Positions 33,592-43,256 are shown, numbered from the stretch's first letter. The stretch: DNA of 64,000 bases from Chryseobacterium luquanense (GCF_026460945.1 NZ_JAOVZV010000010.1:1-64000); one strand, 5' to 3'. Numbers and translations are program-made. Notes: a model not told the origin generated them from the sequence alone.

Positions 33592-34515
33592 ATGAAAATA
33601 TTGATTTCTGTAGTGGGAACTACCGGTATTGGAAAAACAAAACTCGCCATTGATTTAGCTCGCCAATTCAATACAGAAATTATTTCCTGTGATTCCCGAC
33701 AGTTTTTCAGCGAAATGAAAATTGGAACCGCCGCGCCTTCGGAAGAAGAACTTTCGCAGGCAAAACATCATTTTATCGGTCAGCTTTCTGTAAAAGATTA
33801 TTATTCTATCGGTCAGTTTGAACGTGATTCTTTGGAATTACTGGATCAGCTTTTCGAAAAATACGACATCGTCATTATGGTTGGCGGAAGCATGATGTAT
33901 GAAAAAGCAGTTATTGAAGGATTAAACGATTTGCCTGAAGCCAATGACGAAAATCAGAAAAAACTGGAAGCCATCTGGAAAACTGGGGGAATCGAAAAAC
34001 TTCAGGAAATGCTGAAAGATTTAGATCCTGAATATTACGAAAATGTGGATATTCACAATCAAAGAAGGTTGCTGCGGGCGATTGACGTCATTTGGCAAAC
34101 CGGAAAAACATATTCTGAAAATATTTCTCATGACAAAAATCCGAGAAATTTCAAAACGATTAGAATAGGCATTGAGGCGCCACGAGAAACGATTTATGAA
34201 AGGATCAATCTGCGTGTCGATAAAATGATGGAAAACGGCTTGCTTGATGAGGCGAAAAATGTGGATGAACTAAGAAAATCTCAGGAAGGAAGAAATCTGG
34301 CATCACTGAATACGGTTGGTTATTCAGAGCTTTTTAAATATTTTGACGGCGAATGGAATCTTGATTTTGCGGTTTCTGAGATTAAGAAAAACTCCAGGAG
34401 ATTTGCAAAACGGCAATTGACTTGGTATAGAAAGGAAGAGAATATTCATTGGGTCAATTATGAAAATGCACTACAAGGATCTTTGTTTTTTTTAAATGAA
34501 TTGAAAGGAATTTAA
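33592..34515 (+). CDS. miaA: tRNA dimethylallyltransferase
   Basis: Adds the isopentenyl group to A37 of tRNAs reading UNN codons. The 307-residue protein has the P-loop G-T-T-G-I-G-K-T-K-L-A near the N terminus, S-C-D-S-R-Q-F-F (normally D-S-x-Q), V-G-G-S-M-M-Y, and the C-terminal S-L-N-T-V-G-Y-S-E-L and R-R-F-A-K-R-Q-L-T-W-Y-R. All core motifs are intact. It is divergent from yicC; no clear -7 box was seen upstream. Confidence 0.94.
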   Translation: MKILISVVGTTGIGKTKLAIDLARQFNTEIISCDSRQFFSEMKIGTAAPSEEELSQAKHHFIGQLSVKDYYSIGQFERDSLELLDQLFEKYDIVIMVGGSMMYEKAVIEGLNDLPEANDENQKKLEAIWKTGGIEKLQEMLKDLDPEYYENVDIHNQRRLLRAIDVIWQTGKTYSENISHDKNPRNFKTIRIGIEAPRETIYERINLRVDKMMENGLLDEAKNVDELRKSQEGRNLASLNTVGYSELFKYFDGEWNLDFAVSEIKKNSRRFAKRQLTWYRKEENIHWVNYENALQGSLFFLNELKGI

Positions 34516-34578
34516 TGATTTAATTAATAAAAAATGCGATCCCTAAAGACCGCACTTCAAACAATATAATTAAATTTA

Positions 34579-35991
34579 CTACTTCCATCCTCCACCTAAA
34601 GCTCTGTACAAATCTACAATACTGCTTAATCTCTGTCTTTTTACAGACGCAAGATTCAGTTCAGCCTGCAGAGAATTTCCCTGAGCGGTAATCACTTCTA
34701 AATAATTGGCCATTCCGCCTTTGTACAACATTTCGGCACTTTTAATTCCGTTTTTCAATGTTGTAACCTGTTCGCTGGCTTTTTGTTCCTGAACTTTCAG
34801 ACTTTCATTAGAAACCAATGCATCAGAAACTTCACCTACTGCATTCAAAACAGACTGACGGAACGCCAAAACATTTTTCTCTCTCTGAATTTTAGCAACA
34901 TTCAAATCTGTTTTCAACTGTCTTTTCTGAAAAATAGGCTGAGTCAATCCACCTAAAACAGAACCGAACAATGAAGCCGGAATTGAAAACCAGTTATCAA
35001 TTTTAAACGAATTTACACCTCCGTTTGCAGTGATTTTCAATGAAGGGTACATATTTGCCTGAGCAATTCCCACGATTGAATTTGATTCCAATAAAACCAA
35101 TTCCTGCTGACGGACATCCGGACGGCGACTCACCATCGCTGCAGGAAGTCCCGCAGAAATATCCTGTGGTAAAGACGTGTCGGACATTTCAATCGTTCTG
35201 TTGACTTTATTCGGATTTTCACCGACCAAAATACTCAATGCATTTTCCTGAATCGCAATATTTTGCTCCAATTGAGTGATCAAAAGTTCTGTCGATTGCT
35301 TTTGAGCAGTCGCCTGTTGAACTCCCAATGAAGTCGTATCGCCGCTTTGCCACAATTTTTCTGTAAGTGAAAGGGTATTGGTGCTTAAATCTAAATTTGA
35401 TTTTGCAATCTGTAATTGTTTATCAAGCATCAATAAATTATAATAACCTTGAGCAATCGCTGCAACAACTTGTGTCTGAATTGCTTTTGTCGCTTCATAG
35501 GTCTGCAGATACTGCATTTTTGACACTTCCTGCTGGTTTTTTATTTTACCCCAAATGTCTGCTTCCCAAGATAAGTTGAATGCTGCATTATAATCTTCAA
35601 CATGGCTTTGACCTAAGAATAAATTTAAGCTCTGCCCGTTCATGCTGTTCTTTGAAGGCTTTGAAATTTGAGCAGAAACTCCGAAACCAACATCAGGATA
35701 TTGAAGATATTTTGCCTGTTTCAGTTTTTCCTGTGAAGAAGCGACCTGTTTTAAGGCAATTTGTAAATCGTAATTGTTTTTAATTCCTTTTTCGATTAAA
35801 TTTTGCAACATCGGGTCGCTGAAAAACTGTTTCCATTCTAAGTTAGCAACGCTTGCAGTGTCTGCGGTTGCGGTATATTTGAATGTTTCGGGAAGTTCGG
35901 GTTTAGTTTCCTGATAGGCCAATTTTGGCACACAGGAAACTGCACCTAATGCAATCCCAAAAGCGATGATTATATTTTTTACTCTTTTCAT
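34579..35991 (-). CDS. RND efflux outer-membrane channel (OprM/NodT family lipoprotein)
   Basis: A 470-residue TolC-type outer-membrane factor. The lipobox A-V-S-C gives an acylated Cys near residue 20. Repeated helix-rich halves contain the family blocks W-K-Q-F-F-S-D-P-M-L, N-Y-D-L-Q-I-A-L, S-W-E-A-D-I-W-G-K and S-R-R-P-D-V-R-Q-Q-E-L. It is the last gene of the adaptor-pump-channel operon read on the minus strand, 160 nt after the pump. Confidence 0.93.
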   Translation of the reverse strand: MKRVKNIIIAFGIALGAVSCVPKLAYQETKPELPETFKYTATADTASVANLEWKQFFSDPMLQNLIEKGIKNNYDLQIALKQVASSQEKLKQAKYLQYPDVGFGVSAQISKPSKNSMNGQSLNLFLGQSHVEDYNAAFNLSWEADIWGKIKNQQEVSKMQYLQTYEATKAIQTQVVAAIAQGYYNLLMLDKQLQIAKSNLDLSTNTLSLTEKLWQSGDTTSLGVQQATAQKQSTELLITQLEQNIAIQENALSILVGENPNKVNRTIEMSDTSLPQDISAGLPAAMVSRRPDVRQQELVLLESNSIVGIAQANMYPSLKITANGGVNSFKIDNWFSIPASLFGSVLGGLTQPIFQKRQLKTDLNVAKIQREKNVLAFRQSVLNAVGEVSDALVSNESLKVQEQKASEQVTTLKNGIKSAEMLYKGGMANYLEVITAQGNSLQAELNLASVKRQRLSSIVDLYRALGGGWK

Positions 35992-36151
35992 AAGTCTATA
36001 TATTTAAATTGATCACAAAACTTTGAGTGTTAAGCAAAGTTGTCTTTAGTAGGAGAAAATATTTTGCTTATTTTAGAAAATCTTAAAAATTAAATTTGAA
36101 GAAAAATTTTTGTGCGAATTTCAGATCTCAAAGTTTTGTAAATCATTTTTA

Positions 36152-39100
36152 TTAATGAGCAGTTGCTAAAAGTTCTGCCTCCAATTTTTGTTTTTGAAGT
36201 CTTTTGTTCTTTCTGCTCGGCATTTTTTCATGTAAATACTGGAAGATCACAAACATTACAGGAATAATGAAAATCCCGAATACAACTCCTGTGAACATTC
36301 CTCCAACTGTACTGATACCGATAGAGTGGTTACCTTTTGCAGCCGCACCTTGTGACCAAACTAATGGAAGCATACCTACGATGAAGGCAAATGAAGTCAT
36401 CAAAATCGGTCTTAAACGTAATCTTGAAGCCTGAAGAGCAGATTCAAGTAATGTTCTTCCTGCTTTTCTTCTTTGTACGGCAAATTCTACAATCAGAATC
36501 GCATTTTTCGCTAACAATCCGACGAGCATGATTAAACCAACTTGAACGTAAATGTTATTATCAATTCCTGCCAATCCTGTGAAAGCAAATACTCCGAAAA
36601 TCCCTGTAGGAATTGTTAAAATAACGGCAAACGGAAGAATATAACTTTCATATTGAGCTGCCAGTAAGAAATACACAAATAAGATACTTAATGCAAAGAT
36701 GAAAGTTGTTTGTCCACCAGTTTTGATTTCCTCACGGGTAATTCCTGTCCATTCATATCCGAAACCTCTTGGAAGTGATTTTTGAGCAGTTTCTTCTACC
36801 GCTTTAATCGCATCTCCGGTACTGTAACCAGGTTTTGGAGTTCCGTTAATTGTAACAGCATTAAATAAGTTGTTTCTTGTTACTGTTTCAGGTCCGAACG
36901 TTCTTTTTAAAGTAACTAATGTTTTTACGGGAACCATTTCGCCAGATTTATTTTTAACATAAATTCCTTCCAAAGAATTTGCATCCGTACGATAAGGAAT
37001 ATCTGCCTGAGCCATTACTCTATAATATTTTCCGAATCTATTGAAATCTGAAACGAAGCTACTTCCGTAATAGATCTGCATTGTCTGCATCAATTCTGTG
37101 ATAGAAACTCCCAATTGATTAGCTTTATCTGAATCTACATCAATCGTATATTGTGGATTTCCAGCTGCGTATGTTGTAAAGGCAAATGCAATTTCCGGAC
37201 GTTTCATTAATTCACCAATAAATGCCTGAGTTGTTGTTCCTAATTGTTCAAAAGAACCGTTGGTTTTATCCTGAAGCATAAATTCGAAACCGGAAACGTT
37301 ACCAAATCCCTGAATGGTAGGGAAGTTGAAGAAGAATGCATTCGCATCTTTTACTTGCGCTACTTTTCCTGTTAATGCTGCTGCAATCTGGTCAGGATCT
37401 TTCATTTCGCCACGTTGCTCATAATCTTTAAGTTTAATGAAACCTGCAGAATATGGAGAAGCGTTTGCGTTACTGATAAAGTTCAGACCATCTGCAACCC
37501 AAAGGTGGTTTTTAGCTTTTTCACCGTTAATGATGTGATCAATCTGTTCAGTTGCTTTGTGTGTTCTGTCTAATGAACTTCCCGGAGGAGTGTTCACAGC
37601 ATACAAGATGAAACCTTGGTCTTCTGTCGGAATAAATCCTGAAGGAGCTTTTTTAATCAAGAAAACACTTGAAGCAATAAGAAGGGCTAAACCACCAATT
37701 GCAACCCATTTATTTTTAATTAAAAATTTAAGGCTATAGATGTATTTTCTGGTCATGTTATCAAAACTTGCATTGAAGGCATTGAAAAATCTTGCTCCAA
37801 AACCTGTTTTCTTACCATGTTCACCGTGTTCTCCCTGAGGATCATTCAGGAACATTGCACATAAAGCCGGACTTAATGTTAAGGCGTTAACCGCAGAAAT
37901 CAGAATTGCAATTACCAATGTAAAGGCAAACTGTCTGTAGAAAACTCCTGCAGGACCCTGCATGAAACCAACCGGAATAAATACGGCACACATCACCAAT
38001 GTAATAGAGATAATCGCACCGGAAATTTCACTCATTGAGCTCATTGTGGCATGTTCCACAGGCATTCCTGTACGTTCCATTTTTGAATGGACAGCTTCCA
38101 CTACAACAATCGCGTCATCTACTACAATACCAATGGCGAGGACTAATGCGAACAACGTCAACATATTAATACTGAATCCAAATAACTGAAGGAAGAAGAA
38201 TGTACCTATAATCGCAACCGGAACGGCAATCGCAGGAATTAATGTAGATCTGAAATCCTGAAGGAAAATAAATACAACAATAAATACCAAAACGAACGCA
38301 ATTACTAAAGTCTCAACAACCTGATGAATAGACGCATCCAGGAAATCCTTAGAATTGTACATGATGATCGGTTCAACTCCTTTTGGAAGGGTGGTTTTCA
38401 TCTGATCAACCTGTTTTTCAATCTCTGTTAAGATTTCATTCGCGTTTGAACCTGCAGTTTGAAGGATGGCAAATCCGGCAACGGGCTTACCATCCACTCT
38501 GTTAGCTGCTGTGTATGTGTAAGAACCAAATTCTACTCTTGCCACATCTTTCAGTCTTAAGAAAGAACCGTCGCTGTTCGCTTTGATGGCAATGTTTTCG
38601 TAGTCTTCGTTTTTATTTAATTTACCTTTATACTTTAAAATGTATTCGTAAGTTTCCTTACTTCCTTGTCCAAGACGACCTGGAGCAGCTTCTAAGTTGT
38701 GATCTTTTACTGCTGCCAAAACTTCCTGTGGAGAAAGATTGTTAGCCGCTAATCTATCCGGTTTCAGCCAAAGTCTCATTGAATAATCTCTCGTTCCGAA
38801 AACCTGCGCCTGAGCAACCCCGGGAATACGTTGGATTTGTGGAATAACGTTGATTTTCAAATAATTCTGAAGGAAAAGCTCATCATATTGTTTTGGGTCA
38901 TCACTTGATAATCCCATGAACATAATCATACTGTTCTGAACTTTCTGCGTGGAAATTCCCGCTTGTACAACCTCCTGTGGAAGCTGGCTCATCGCTTTGG
39001 ATACACGGTTTTGAACGTTTACGGCTGCGTTATCTGCATCTGATCCCTGTTTGAAAAATACACTCAAGGTCATGGTTCCATCATTACTGGAATTTGATGT

Positions 39101-39334
39101 CATGTACGTCATGTTCTCAACTCCGTTTACCGCTTCTTCGATCGGTGTAGCTACCGAACGAGCTACAACTTCCGCGTTCGCTCCCGGATAAAATGCTGTC
39201 ACCTGAACACTCGGCGGAGCAATATCCGGAAAGAGGGCGATGGGTAAATTAAAGAGGGACAATGCCCCCAATAATAAAAGTATTATGGAGATGACCGTTG
39301 AAAGTACCGGTCTTTCTATAAATTGTTTTAACAT
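36152..39334 (-). CDS. RND multidrug efflux pump (HAE1 family, AcrB-like)
   Basis: A 1060-residue inner-membrane pump that exports hydrophobic or amphiphilic drugs using the proton gradient. Starts F-I-E-R-P-V-L-S-T-V; the proton-relay Asp pair is in G-I-V-V-D-D-A-I-V-V-V-E, and the conserved Lys is in L-L-A-K-N-A-I-L-I-V-E-F. Twelve membrane helices and two large periplasmic loops fit the family. It lies 40 nt downstream of the adaptor and is likely controlled by the TetR gene further upstream. Confidence 0.96.
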   Translation of the reverse strand: MLKQFIERPVLSTVISIILLLLGALSLFNLPIALFPDIAPPSVQVTAFYPGANAEVVARSVATPIEEAVNGVENMTYMTSNSSNDGTMTLSVFFKQGSDADNAAVNVQNRVSKAMSQLPQEVVQAGISTQKVQNSMIMFMGLSSDDPKQYDELFLQNYLKINVIPQIQRIPGVAQAQVFGTRDYSMRLWLKPDRLAANNLSPQEVLAAVKDHNLEAAPGRLGQGSKETYEYILKYKGKLNKNEDYENIAIKANSDGSFLRLKDVARVEFGSYTYTAANRVDGKPVAGFAILQTAGSNANEILTEIEKQVDQMKTTLPKGVEPIIMYNSKDFLDASIHQVVETLVIAFVLVFIVVFIFLQDFRSTLIPAIAVPVAIIGTFFFLQLFGFSINMLTLFALVLAIGIVVDDAIVVVEAVHSKMERTGMPVEHATMSSMSEISGAIISITLVMCAVFIPVGFMQGPAGVFYRQFAFTLVIAILISAVNALTLSPALCAMFLNDPQGEHGEHGKKTGFGARFFNAFNASFDNMTRKYIYSLKFLIKNKWVAIGGLALLIASSVFLIKKAPSGFIPTEDQGFILYAVNTPPGSSLDRTHKATEQIDHIINGEKAKNHLWVADGLNFISNANASPYSAGFIKLKDYEQRGEMKDPDQIAAALTGKVAQVKDANAFFFNFPTIQGFGNVSGFEFMLQDKTNGSFEQLGTTTQAFIGELMKRPEIAFAFTTYAAGNPQYTIDVDSDKANQLGVSITELMQTMQIYYGSSFVSDFNRFGKYYRVMAQADIPYRTDANSLEGIYVKNKSGEMVPVKTLVTLKRTFGPETVTRNNLFNAVTINGTPKPGYSTGDAIKAVEETAQKSLPRGFGYEWTGITREEIKTGGQTTFIFALSILFVYFLLAAQYESYILPFAVILTIPTGIFGVFAFTGLAGIDNNIYVQVGLIMLVGLLAKNAILIVEFAVQRRKAGRTLLESALQASRLRLRPILMTSFAFIVGMLPLVWSQGAAAKGNHSIGISTVGGMFTGVVFGIFIIPVMFVIFQYLHEKMPSRKNKRLQKQKLEAELLATAH

Positions 39335-39374
39335 AAGAAGTTTATTTTTTAATGTCTTCTGTTTCTGAAAAGAG

Positions 39375-40535
39375 TTACAACGGTTTTGCTTTAAGCAAAC
39401 TGTCAGAAGAAATAGGTTTTGCTTTGATAGAAACTCCGTCTTTTAAGCTACCCAATCCTACATAAACGATTTTCTCTCCCGGCTGTAAACCTTCAGAAAT
39501 GAAGTAGTAGTTTTCAGTTTTCCCTGAAATTTTGATAGGCTTGCTGGTTACTTTCTGATCTTTTCCGACTACGTAAACGTAAGTTTTATCCTGAATTTCG
39601 AAAGTAGATTCCTGTGGAATTACCACTGCATTTGACATTAATTGAGGCATACGAACACGTCCTGTATTTCCTGTTCTCAATGTTCCGTTTGAATTTGGGA
39701 AAACTGCACGAACACTGATGGCGCCTGTTGTTTTATCAAATTGTCCGTCAACAATAGTCATTTTACCTTTTTGAGGATAAATACTGTTGTCAGCGATTAC
39801 CAATTCTACCATTGGCATATCTTTTAATTTTTCTTCTAAAGTTGCTCCCTGATATTTATTTTGAAAAGCAATAAAATCAAGTTCACTTAAAGAAAAGTAA
39901 GCGTAAATTTCGCTGATGTCGGATAATAAAGTCAATGGACTAGGATCTGTTCTTGAAATCAGACTTCCTTTTTTGTAAGGAATTCTTCCAATGTATCCGC
40001 TTACCGGAGCTGTGATGGTTGTAAATCCTACATTGATTTTAGCACCACCAACAGAAGCTTTCGCCTGTGAAGCTGCGGCAACTGCGGCTGCATAATTTGC
40101 TTTTGCCGTTCTTAATTGTACATCAGAAACTACTTTTGCTGCAACAAGAGGTTCCAGTCTGTCAACCTCAACTTTTGCTTTTTGAATATTTGCGTTGGCA
40201 ACTTGTAAATTAGCATTTGCCATATTCATTTGCTCTCCGTAAGCTCTTGAATCTATTTTGAATAAAGGTTGTCCGGCTCTTACATAAGCACCTTCTTCCA
40301 CATAAATTCTATCTAAATATCCGTCTACCTGCGATCTGATTTCCACATTGTTTTTTCCTTCCAAAGCGGTTGGGAATTCCTGATATGTTGTAGCAGGAGA
40401 CGAAATTACTGTATAAACGGGCAATTCAGGAGTGGGAGGAGCCATATTGCTTCCTTCGGCGGCTTTTGTGCAGTTTTGTAAAAGGATAATACTTGATATA
40501 AGTACGATAAACCTTATTTTTCCAGGTATTTTCAT
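39375..40535 (-). CDS. RND efflux periplasmic adaptor (membrane fusion protein)
   Basis: A 386-residue lipoprotein (lipobox L-Q-N-C) of the MFP family: lipoyl-like halves V-E-I-R-S-Q-V-D-G-Y-L-D and T-T-I-T-A-P-V-S-G-Y-I-G-R flank an alpha-hairpin (about 100-160), followed by a beta-barrel and a membrane-proximal domain. It joins the pump to the outer-membrane channel. It heads the three-gene operon; three palindromic operators lie in the 347-nt gap upstream. Confidence 0.94.
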   Translation of the reverse strand: MKIPGKIRFIVLISSIILLQNCTKAAEGSNMAPPTPELPVYTVISSPATTYQEFPTALEGKNNVEIRSQVDGYLDRIYVEEGAYVRAGQPLFKIDSRAYGEQMNMANANLQVANANIQKAKVEVDRLEPLVAAKVVSDVQLRTAKANYAAAVAAASQAKASVGGAKINVGFTTITAPVSGYIGRIPYKKGSLISRTDPSPLTLLSDISEIYAYFSLSELDFIAFQNKYQGATLEEKLKDMPMVELVIADNSIYPQKGKMTIVDGQFDKTTGAISVRAVFPNSNGTLRTGNTGRVRMPQLMSNAVVIPQESTFEIQDKTYVYVVGKDQKVTSKPIKISGKTENYYFISEGLQPGEKIVYVGLGSLKDGVSIKAKPISSDSLLKAKPL

Positions 40536-40608
40536 TTTTAATTTAAGTTTTTAATGAAGTGTTAAATTTATTAATGTTGTTGTTTGATTTGTATTCCGTT
40601 ATTTTTAC

Positions 40609-40619
40609 TAACACTGTTA
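40609..40619. promoter_or_regulatory. TetR operator candidate O1
   Basis: Palindrome TAACACTGTTA (with flanking C and A), 74 nt upstream of the adaptor ATG. It shares its core with three other sites near this gene. Confidence 0.7.
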
Positions 40620-40730
40620 ATTTAATGTCAAAAAATATCGGAGCTAATTGGCGGTTTAAATTGCTATTTTCATGATGTTAAATTTAGTTTAGAATATTGA
40701 GTAGTAGACAAAAACACATGTAATATTTAC

Positions 40731-40741
40731 TAACAGTGTTA
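40731..40741. promoter_or_regulatory. TetR operator candidate O2
   Basis: Palindrome TAACAGTGTTA, starting exactly 122 bp from O1. Confidence 0.7.
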
Positions 40742-40852
40742 ATGTGAAGTGAAGAAAATTGCCAGCAGTAGTGATAAAAAGTTATATTTCATTTTTTAGA
40801 TTTTTATTTATAAATAAATGGAAAGGATGAATTAATTACGTGTTACTTTTCC

Positions 40853-40863
40853 TAACGGTGTTA
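40853..40863. promoter_or_regulatory. TetR operator candidate O3
   Basis: Near-palindrome TAACGGTGTTA, exactly 122 bp from O2 and 19 nt past the tetR stop. Confidence 0.6.
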
Positions 40864-40882
40864 AGTTTGGATTCAAAAAAAA

Positions 40883-41479
40883 TCACAAAGACTTAATGAA
40901 AGCAGTAACTGTTTCATCCAAAGTCGTCTTGTTCATCGTTGAAGGAATATCGTCATTACGCATCATCATAATCGAAATCAAACCATGCACCGCTGAAAAT
41001 AATGCGTGAGAAGAGTGACATGCATTATCAGGATTTGAACCTTTTTTCTTGATAATCTCATAAGTACACTCATAAAGCATATCCTGAAAAGATGAAAATT
41101 CCTCCTTCATCATTCCTTTTCCGCTGCACTGCATTCCTAGACCAAACATCAGTTGGTAATATTCTTTATTTTTAAAAGCGAATTTCCAATACGCATCCAC
41201 AATGGCAACAATTTGTTCTTCTGGAGTGTCATGTTTTTTCTGGGCTTTTAATAATTCGATATGAAGACAGTGGAAACCATTTAAAGAAATTTCAAATAAA
41301 ATAGCTTCCTTGTTTTCAAAATAATCATAAACTACAGGAGCACTGTATTCAATAGCATCGGCAATTTTTCTTATCGAAAGAGACGCCCAACCTTCTGTTT
41401 TAGCCAAAGTAAAAGCCGCGTCCAAAATATTTGCACGAGTATTTTCCTTCTCTCTTTGACGACGTTCATGTACTCCCAT
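40883..41479 (-). CDS. TetR/AcrR family repressor of the efflux operon
   Basis: A 198-residue regulator with an N-terminal helix-turn-helix: I-L-D-A-A-F-T-L-A (18-26), L-S-I-R-K-I-A-D-A-I-E-Y-S-A-P-V-V-Y-D-Y-F-E-N-K with the recognition helix about 45-54. The C-terminal ligand-binding half is divergent. It lies directly upstream of the RND operon on the same strand, and a palindromic site abuts its own promoter (41493-41503), indicating autorepression plus repression of the pump. The inducer is unknown. Confidence 0.92.
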   Translation of the reverse strand: MGVHERRQREKENTRANILDAAFTLAKTEGWASLSIRKIADAIEYSAPVVYDYFENKEAILFEISLNGFHCLHIELLKAQKKHDTPEEQIVAIVDAYWKFAFKNKEYYQLMFGLGMQCSGKGMMKEEFSSFQDMLYECTYEIIKKKGSNPDNACHSSHALFSAVHGLISIMMMRNDDIPSTMNKTTLDETVTAFIKSL

Positions 41480-41492
41480 GATTTCTTTTTTC

Positions 41493-41503
41493 TAACAGCG
41501 TTA
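41493..41503. promoter_or_regulatory. TetR operator candidate O4 (autoregulation)
   Basis: Palindrome TAACAGCGTTA lies between the tetR -7 box (41505-41512) and the tetR ATG (41479), covering the expected transcription start. Confidence 0.75.
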
Positions 41504-41504
41504 G

Positions 41505-41538
41505 CAAAACTACTGACTTTTTACTATACTTTCCAAAC
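41505..41538 (-). promoter_or_regulatory. Promoter of tetR
   Basis: Minus-strand TTG (41536-41538), 23 nt, TAGTTTTG (41505-41512). The operator O4 begins one base downstream of the -7 box. Confidence 0.65.
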
Positions 41539-41763
41539 AATTTTTTACTTTTAACTTTTAGTGAAGGATGAAAAAATTGTTTCATAAGTAAGTTAAATGC
41601 TGTGAGAATGGTATATTGATGTTATTTAAAATGCTTGATTTTGAAGTTATTGTAAAAATTAATATTCTCAATAGGGTAATTCAATTGGAAATGATGCTTT
41701 TCTAAAATATATAACTTCTTCCATTGAAATTAACCTTCCTTACTATATACTAAAAGAAATTTT

Positions 41764-41771
41764 TATCTTTG
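41764..41771 (+). promoter_or_regulatory. Candidate -7 element for the thioredoxin-like gene
   Basis: TATCTTTG, 17 nt before the ATG at 41789; no TTG box at the usual distance. The rest of the 41513-41788 spacer shows nothing else. Confidence 0.5.
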
Positions 41772-41788
41772 TGCATAAATAAAAAAAT

Positions 41789-42343
41789 ATGGATACTCCC
41801 TCAAATATGATGGAATTGGGTACAAAAGCACCTTTTTTTGAACTTCCAAACCCGTCAAAAACTAACGAAATTCAGTCGCTTGATGACTTGAAAGGAGAAA
41901 AAGGAACTTTGGTAATCTTTATGTGCAACCATTGTCCGTTTGTTCTTCACGCAATCGATAAGTTAAATGAATTGTACGAAGATTATAATGAAAGAGGGAT
42001 TGAATTTATCGCTATTAATTCGAATAATGTAGAAAAATATCCTGCAGATTCTCCGGAAAAAATGATTGAATTCCAAATCGAAAGAAATTTTGATTTTCCT
42101 TATTTATATGACGAAAGCCAAGCGATTGCAAAAGCTTATGATGCAGCCTGCACACCAGATTTCTTTTTCTTTGATGAGAAGTTAGATCTTGTTTACAGAG
42201 GTCAAATGGATGATTCTAGACCAGGAAATCATAAAGATGTAACTGGCGAAGATTTGATTATTGCTTTCGAAAATCTTTTGCTGGGCGAACCTCAGGAAGA
42301 AATTCAAAGACCAAGTATGGGTTGTAACATTAAATGGAAGTAA
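41789..42343 (+). CDS. Thioredoxin-family (AhpC/TSA-like) protein
   Basis: A 184-residue cytosolic redoxin. The active site F-M-C-N-H-C-P-F-V has Cys46 and Cys49, followed by the fold elements I-E-F-I-A-I-N-S-N, F-P-Y-L-Y-D and C-T-P-D-F-F-F-F-D (resolving-side region with a further Cys). This M-C-N-H-C-P-F-V subgroup is widespread in Bacteroidetes and cyanobacteria and is annotated as thioredoxin family; its target is unknown. It ends at a bidirectional terminator. Confidence 0.88.
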   Translation: MDTPSNMMELGTKAPFFELPNPSKTNEIQSLDDLKGEKGTLVIFMCNHCPFVLHAIDKLNELYEDYNERGIEFIAINSNNVEKYPADSPEKMIEFQIERNFDFPYLYDESQAIAKAYDAACTPDFFFFDEKLDLVYRGQMDDSRPGNHKDVTGEDLIIAFENLLLGEPQEEIQRPSMGCNIKWK

Positions 42344-42423
42344 TTTTGTTGATTGTTTTCAGTTGTTAGTTGATGATATTGCAATTCTATAACTCTTGAA
42401 AATTAACTATAAATCATAAAATA

Positions 42424-42457
42424 AAAAACTCCGGAAAATTAATTTTCGGAGTTTTTT
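42424..42457. terminator. Bidirectional terminator
   Basis: An A-run, CTCCGGAAAATT, AATTTTCGGAG and a T-run form a long stem with a one-base bulge, between convergent genes ending at 42343 and 42550. Confidence 0.8.
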
Positions 42458-42549
42458 ATCAATAGAAACGAACTGTAATCCTGCTGTTTAAATATAAAAT
42501 TCAAATTAGCTTTAGCTAAAACTAAAACTTTTCTGCTCAAATCTCAAAT

Positions 42550-43185
42550 TTAAAAAAAAGGATTATGCTGTTTTTCAAAACCAATACTTGTAGGATTTCC
42601 ATGTCCTGAAAAAACCTGTGTTTCTTCATTCAATACAAAAAGCTTTGTTTTAATTCCTTCAATCAATTGCTCATAATTTCCTTTATATAAATCGGTTCTT
42701 CCGATGCTTCCTTCAAATAAAACATCACCCGAAATTATGAATTTCTGAGTTTCATTATGATAAACCACACTTCCCGGAGAATGTCCCGGAACATGATAAA
42801 TTTTAAATTTTTCACCGTCAAAATCAAGTTCGTCACCTTCGTTTACATATTCTACATCCACATTGATATGGTCAAGTTCGAAACCAAATCTCATTCCACT
42901 CACTTGAAACATATCTAAAACTTCTTTATCATCTTTATGCATTGTTACAGGAACTTTATAGGTGTCAAAAGCCCATTGTAAACCTAAAACATGATCAATA
43001 TGAGCATGAGTCAGAATGATTTTTGTTATTTTTAAATCGTTTTCAGTAATAAAATTTGAAATTATCTTAGTTTCCTGTTCATTCATATTTCCCGGATCAA
43101 TTAACCAAGCATTTTTATTTTCATTAAAAAGAAGGTAAGTATTTTCACTCGCAAAATTGAATACAAAAGGCTTTATTTGAAACAT
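42550..43185 (-). CDS. MBL-fold metallo-hydrolase (glyoxalase II-like)
   Basis: A 211-residue metallo-beta-lactamase-fold protein. Metal ligands are in T-H-A-H-I-D-H (H60, H62, D64, H65), in V-P-G-H-S-P-G-S, in I-S-G-D-V-L-F and in F-S-G-H-G. The G-D-V-L-F-E-G-S-I-G-R-T-D pattern matches the YcbL/glyoxalase II-like thioesterase group; the substrate is uncertain. It is divergent from the DUF5103 gene, with its own -7 element at 43205. Confidence 0.9.
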   Translation of the reverse strand: MFQIKPFVFNFASENTYLLFNENKNAWLIDPGNMNEQETKIISNFITENDLKITKIILTHAHIDHVLGLQWAFDTYKVPVTMHKDDKEVLDMFQVSGMRFGFELDHINVDVEYVNEGDELDFDGEKFKIYHVPGHSPGSVVYHNETQKFIISGDVLFEGSIGRTDLYKGNYEQLIEGIKTKLFVLNEETQVFSGHGNPTSIGFEKQHNPFF

Positions 43186-43204
43186 ATTTAGATTAATTTT
43201 TCAT

Positions 43205-43212
43205 CAAAAATA
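43205..43212 (-). promoter_or_regulatory. Candidate -7 element for the MBL hydrolase
   Basis: Minus-strand TATTTTTG, 19 nt before the ATG at 43185. Confidence 0.45.
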
Positions 43213-43243
43213 CGATAATAATAGGAAAATGGGCATTTTTCGT

Positions 43244-43251
43244 TATCTTCG
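43244..43251 (+). promoter_or_regulatory. Candidate -7 element next to the DUF5103 start
   Basis: TATCTTCG (one mismatch to TAnnTTTG) ends 5 nt before the ATG at 43257, predicting a leaderless mRNA. Confidence 0.4.
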
Positions 43252-43256
43252 TAATA

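Noticed and set aside
34516-34578. Possible hairpin after miaA (TGCG with CGCA)
   Set aside because: The stem is only four base pairs with no T-run, so it is not called as a terminator.
40609-40863. 122-bp tandem repeat containing the operators
   Set aside because: The DNA between the palindromes does not match from unit to unit; only the palindromes repeat.
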